Below are positions 61,664 through 64,000 of a stretch of DNA of 64,000 nt, in pieces. The notes below the pieces were generated by a model, which ran no database searches, had not been told where the DNA came from, and saw nothing but the letters and a program-made list of their open reading frames with translations. The stretch's first letter is position 1; each line of letters begins with the position of its first letter. The stretch is from assembly GCA_025094145.1 (NCBI GenBank), contig JALLLS010000036.1:62001-126000 (forward strand), read 5' to 3'. The position numbers and the translations under genes are program-made. Origin of the DNA: Spinellus fusiger. Taxonomy: Eukaryota > Mucoromycota > Mucoromycetes > Mucorales > Phycomycetaceae.

Positions 61664-62566
61664 ATGAATAGCACATTATTACCGAAAAAGAGACTTTCAC
61701 TTGCTCTTCCTTCTACAAGTGCTCCTTCTGGCTTGGCGAGTCGGAGAAGAGCAAATAAAAACCTGTCACTCTGCCTTGACAAAAAGACGGTCATCTCTGC
61801 CGATCTTGCTACACCTAGTCTTGTACAGCCAGAGACACCAGCCGCCAACCCATATCGCACAGGTCCTGTCCGTATCATGCCTTATCTGTACCTGGGATCT
61901 GAATCAAATGCCATTGACCTTGAACAACTCCGTCAATGCCAAATACAATGTGTGCTTAATGTGGCAGCTGAAGTGCACAACCCTCACGAACACCTATTTC
62001 AATCATTGGACGACGTATTTGACAAGTCACTCGCCCCCTCTCCTTCTCTTTCCGTGGCATCCACCATCAGCACTGTCTCTACTGATTCCTCCATGGAAGA
62101 GAATGAGCCACCCTTTGTCATGGGATATAAGAAGCTATCTTGGCAGCATCATCAGACCAATCTTGCCACTGAGCTGGAGGTGGCTCTTGAGACCATTCGC
62201 CGTGCTCGTGATGCAGGCCAGGCCATTCTTGTTCACTGTCAATGTGGTGTGGCCCGCTCAGCAACCGTCATCATTGCCTACGTCATGAAAACCCTCCGTC
62301 TACCATTACAAGAAGCCTACGAGTATGTCAAGGCACGTGCACCCGCTATCAGCCCCAACCTCAGTCTATTATACCAATTGAGAGAATTCGAACAAAAAAT
62401 CATGGCACCTGTCATGGAAGTGCCCCACACTCCCTCCCGCCTTGCCTCATTGTCCTTTTCATGGAAGAGAAAAGCAAGAGCAAGAGTCGACTCTGAACAG
62501 TCACGGTCTGAAGAATGGTGGCGTTTGGCATCTCCTATTGCTGAAGATGTGCCAGTCTGCTTTTAA
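61664..62566 (+). CDS. Dual-specificity (MAP kinase-type) protein phosphatase
   Basis: This single-exon gene encodes 300 residues. The catalytic signature HCQCGVARSATVIIAYVM starts at His191, with nucleophile Cys192 and Arg198. The upstream phosphatase block has RIMPYLYLGSESNAIDLEQL and IQCVLNVAAEV. As in Msg5 of budding yeast and Pmp1 of fission yeast, the segment before the active site reads YKKLSWQHHQTNLATELEVA (a WxH-type turn in place of the usual general-acid loop). By analogy it would inactivate a cell-integrity MAP kinase. The Ser-rich insert LAPSPSLSVASTIS and basic N-terminus (LASRRRANKNLSLCLDKK) are likely docking or regulatory sequence. The C-terminal tail has RLASLSFSWKRK. The start at 61664 is the first ATG after a pyrimidine-rich leader. 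Confidence 0.9.
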   Translation: MNSTLLPKKRLSLALPSTSAPSGLASRRRANKNLSLCLDKKTVISADLATPSLVQPETPAANPYRTGPVRIMPYLYLGSESNAIDLEQLRQCQIQCVLNVAAEVHNPHEHLFQSLDDVFDKSLAPSPSLSVASTISTVSTDSSMEENEPPFVMGYKKLSWQHHQTNLATELEVALETIRRARDAGQAILVHCQCGVARSATVIIAYVMKTLRLPLQEAYEYVKARAPAISPNLSLLYQLREFEQKIMAPVMEVPHTPSRLASLSFSWKRKARARVDSEQSRSEEWWRLASPIAEDVPVCF

Positions 62567-63305
62567 AGAGAAAGAAACAAGAAACAAGAAACAAAACAAA
62601 TCCTCTCCTTCCAAGTCTTCCTTCCCTCCCATTGCTCATTTGTAAATATAAAAAATAGTCATTGCATTATTGCATCCTTTCATTCCATCCTCCGTTGTGT
62701 TGATTCCTTTTATTTATTTAATAATAATAATAACAATAATAATAATAACATTTTTATTTTATTATTCTCATCATGATCATTGAATAGTGGTGTTTCCTTT
62801 TATGGTAAATGTGTCTAAATAAGTGTAACCTATAGGCTATGATTGGACAGATTATTATAGAAAAGTATAATTTATTATCTTGTACTAGCAAAGTATGGAA
62901 GCTATCAGCTCCATTCAATAGAAACTCATTCTGTTAACAGTTCCATAAAAGGAAGAAATGGGTCCCATCCATGAGCAAATAGGCTTTATGAAATGATTGG
63001 AATCAATAAAAAGTATTAGAAAATAAAGGCTTTGGTGCTACCTAAAGGAAACAGACAAAGGATGACAGGAAGAAGATTTGTTGGAGGAGTAAGAAATAAA
63101 GAAATTTACTACATGTTGGGATGCGAGTAGAGCTGCAGTCCATTCATTGCCTATACTATCAGGCATAAAATCAATGGCTCCGTTGCAGCTAGCTCGGCGA
63201 TCAATATAGATAAAAATCAATCTAACGCTGATTCACACCAAAAGAGGGAAAAAGAGAAAAGAAAGCAGCCACCCCAGGCATGGGAGAGTCCTTTGAATGA
63301 GCAAG
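62567..63305. other. 3' flank and intergenic DNA
   Basis: AT-rich, with an (AAT)n tract at 62720-62765. No gene is supported. Confidence 0.5.
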
Positions 63306-63306
63306 T

Positions 63307-63366
63307 TATTCTGGTGCATTAGACTTTGAATCTAAAGGGATGTGGGTTCGAGTCCCATCAGAGTTG
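63307..63366 (+). tRNA. tRNA-Gln(TTG)-like sequence lacking a D arm
   Basis: The anticodon arm is perfect (TTAGA / loop CTTTGAA / TCTAA, anticodon TTG). The T arm is good (GTGGG / TTCGAGT / CCCAT). ATTCTG at 63308 can pair with CAGAGT at 63359-63364 as an acceptor stem. Only about five bases separate acceptor and anticodon stems, so the D arm is missing. Most likely it is a tRNA pseudogene made by a deletion. Confidence 0.5.
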
Positions 63367-63385
63367 TTGGAGTATGTTTGGAATA

Positions 63386-63400
63386 TTATTCTGGTGCATT
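63386..63400 (+). repeat. Second copy of the tRNA-like 5' segment
   Basis: TTATTCTGGTGCATT at 63386-63400 repeats 63306-63320 exactly, 80 bp downstream, without the rest of the tRNA. Confidence 0.8.
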
Positions 63401-64000
63401 GTAAGAAAAAGAGATTTCATTGAATCCAAGTCAATGATTTCTAAAAACATGACTCATGCAATACACTATTTTTATTCATGTTTCAATGATCTATTAATAT
63501 GAAATGTAGAACTATTTAGCTATTGGCCTATTGGCCTATTCAACCTATTGGCCTATTGAAACTATTGAAACTATTGGCCTATTCAACCTATTCAACCTAT
63601 TCAACTTATTCAACCTATCTGTCAGCAGAAATCATCTCATAAAGACACTCCTTGTCTTGAAAATGGCAAACATCTAATCAATTTATCCATCAATAGAGTC
63701 AAAAGATAAGATGCTTTCTTTTATTTATTTATTTTTACAAACACAGTCTACTCATGTAAATTAGTGTGTAGAGTAGTACTATTGAATTTGCTTTGTTCTC
63801 CAAGACTTGACCATTTTCTTGTTCATTTGTGTTGACACATCATTGTTTGTTTGTTTGTTTGTAGGAAAGAATTTTTTATTTTTTACAGAATTTATTCGAG
63901 TTACCTAGGATTGTTCACAAAAAATAATCTAAAGTCATCTACACTTGTATTCAATTCAAATATCAACTTTAATTCTCAAACACTTGAATCACACTTATAG
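63401..64000. other. AT-rich window end
   Basis: No gene is recognised. A CCTATTCAA/CCTATTGGC minisatellite lies at about 63520-63617, and GTTT repeats at 63844-63862. Confidence 0.5.
63520..63617. repeat. 9-10-bp minisatellite
   Basis: Alternating CCTATTGGC, CCTATTCAA and CTATTGAAA units run in tandem for about 100 bp. Confidence 0.85.

Overview
This window looks like nuclear DNA from a filamentous fungus. The genes carry many very short GT-AG introns (about 40-100 bp). Intergenic DNA is AT-rich and microsatellite-laden. The proteins are recognisably fungal: a Ser3-type phosphoglycerate dehydrogenase, Ssr4, Ubc6, a fungal Rictor and an Msg5/Pmp1-type phosphatase. The Tc1-like and Fanzor-like relics have the style seen in Mucoromycota, so I suspect an early-diverging fungus of that kind; this is inference, not proof.

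Layout. Bases 1-31 kb are gene-dense and well conserved. In order: the 3' end of pyruvate dehydrogenase E1-alpha (+); an unrecognised Pro/Glu-rich protein (+); D-3-phosphoglycerate dehydrogenase (-); an Ssr4-like chromatin-remodelling subunit (+); a large two-domain GT31+GT32 glycosyltransferase (+); cystathionine beta-lyase (-); Rictor, the TORC2 scaffold (-); XPB/Ssl2, the TFIIH helicase (-); the ER ubiquitin-conjugating enzyme Ubc6 (-); LARP1 (-); and a tetraspanin (+). Several belong to central metabolism or growth control (acetyl-CoA supply, serine and methionine metabolism, TORC2, and LARP1, which acts under TOR). I see no sign that they form a cluster or operon.

From about 31 to 60 kb the character changes. 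The DNA is AT-rich and nearly gene-free, full of decayed mobile DNA, with one intact gene, homogentisate 1,2-dioxygenase (48.1-49.9 kb). The relics are: two copies of one Tc1/mariner lineage (32.4-33.4 and 54.1-54.9 kb); two copies of a second Tc1-like family (38.8-39.7 and 41.6-41.9 kb); a 168-bp MITE with 60-bp terminal inverted repeats plus a truncated copy; a possible LTR (42.05-42.47 kb); and a spliced, frameshifted Fanzor (eukaryotic TnpB-like) nuclease relic at 33.7-34.4 kb. The Fanzor relic is the most interesting item. It directly abuts the truncated MITE and may sit inside a TA-flanked element with CACACC termini.

From about 60 to 64 kb genes return: an unrecognised four-exon protein, a MAP-kinase-type dual-specificity phosphatase, and a tRNA-Gln-like sequence lacking a D arm.

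The exon coordinates quoted come from splice signals and reading-frame continuity read by eye. First exons of the Pro/Glu-rich protein and the glycosyltransferase are unresolved.
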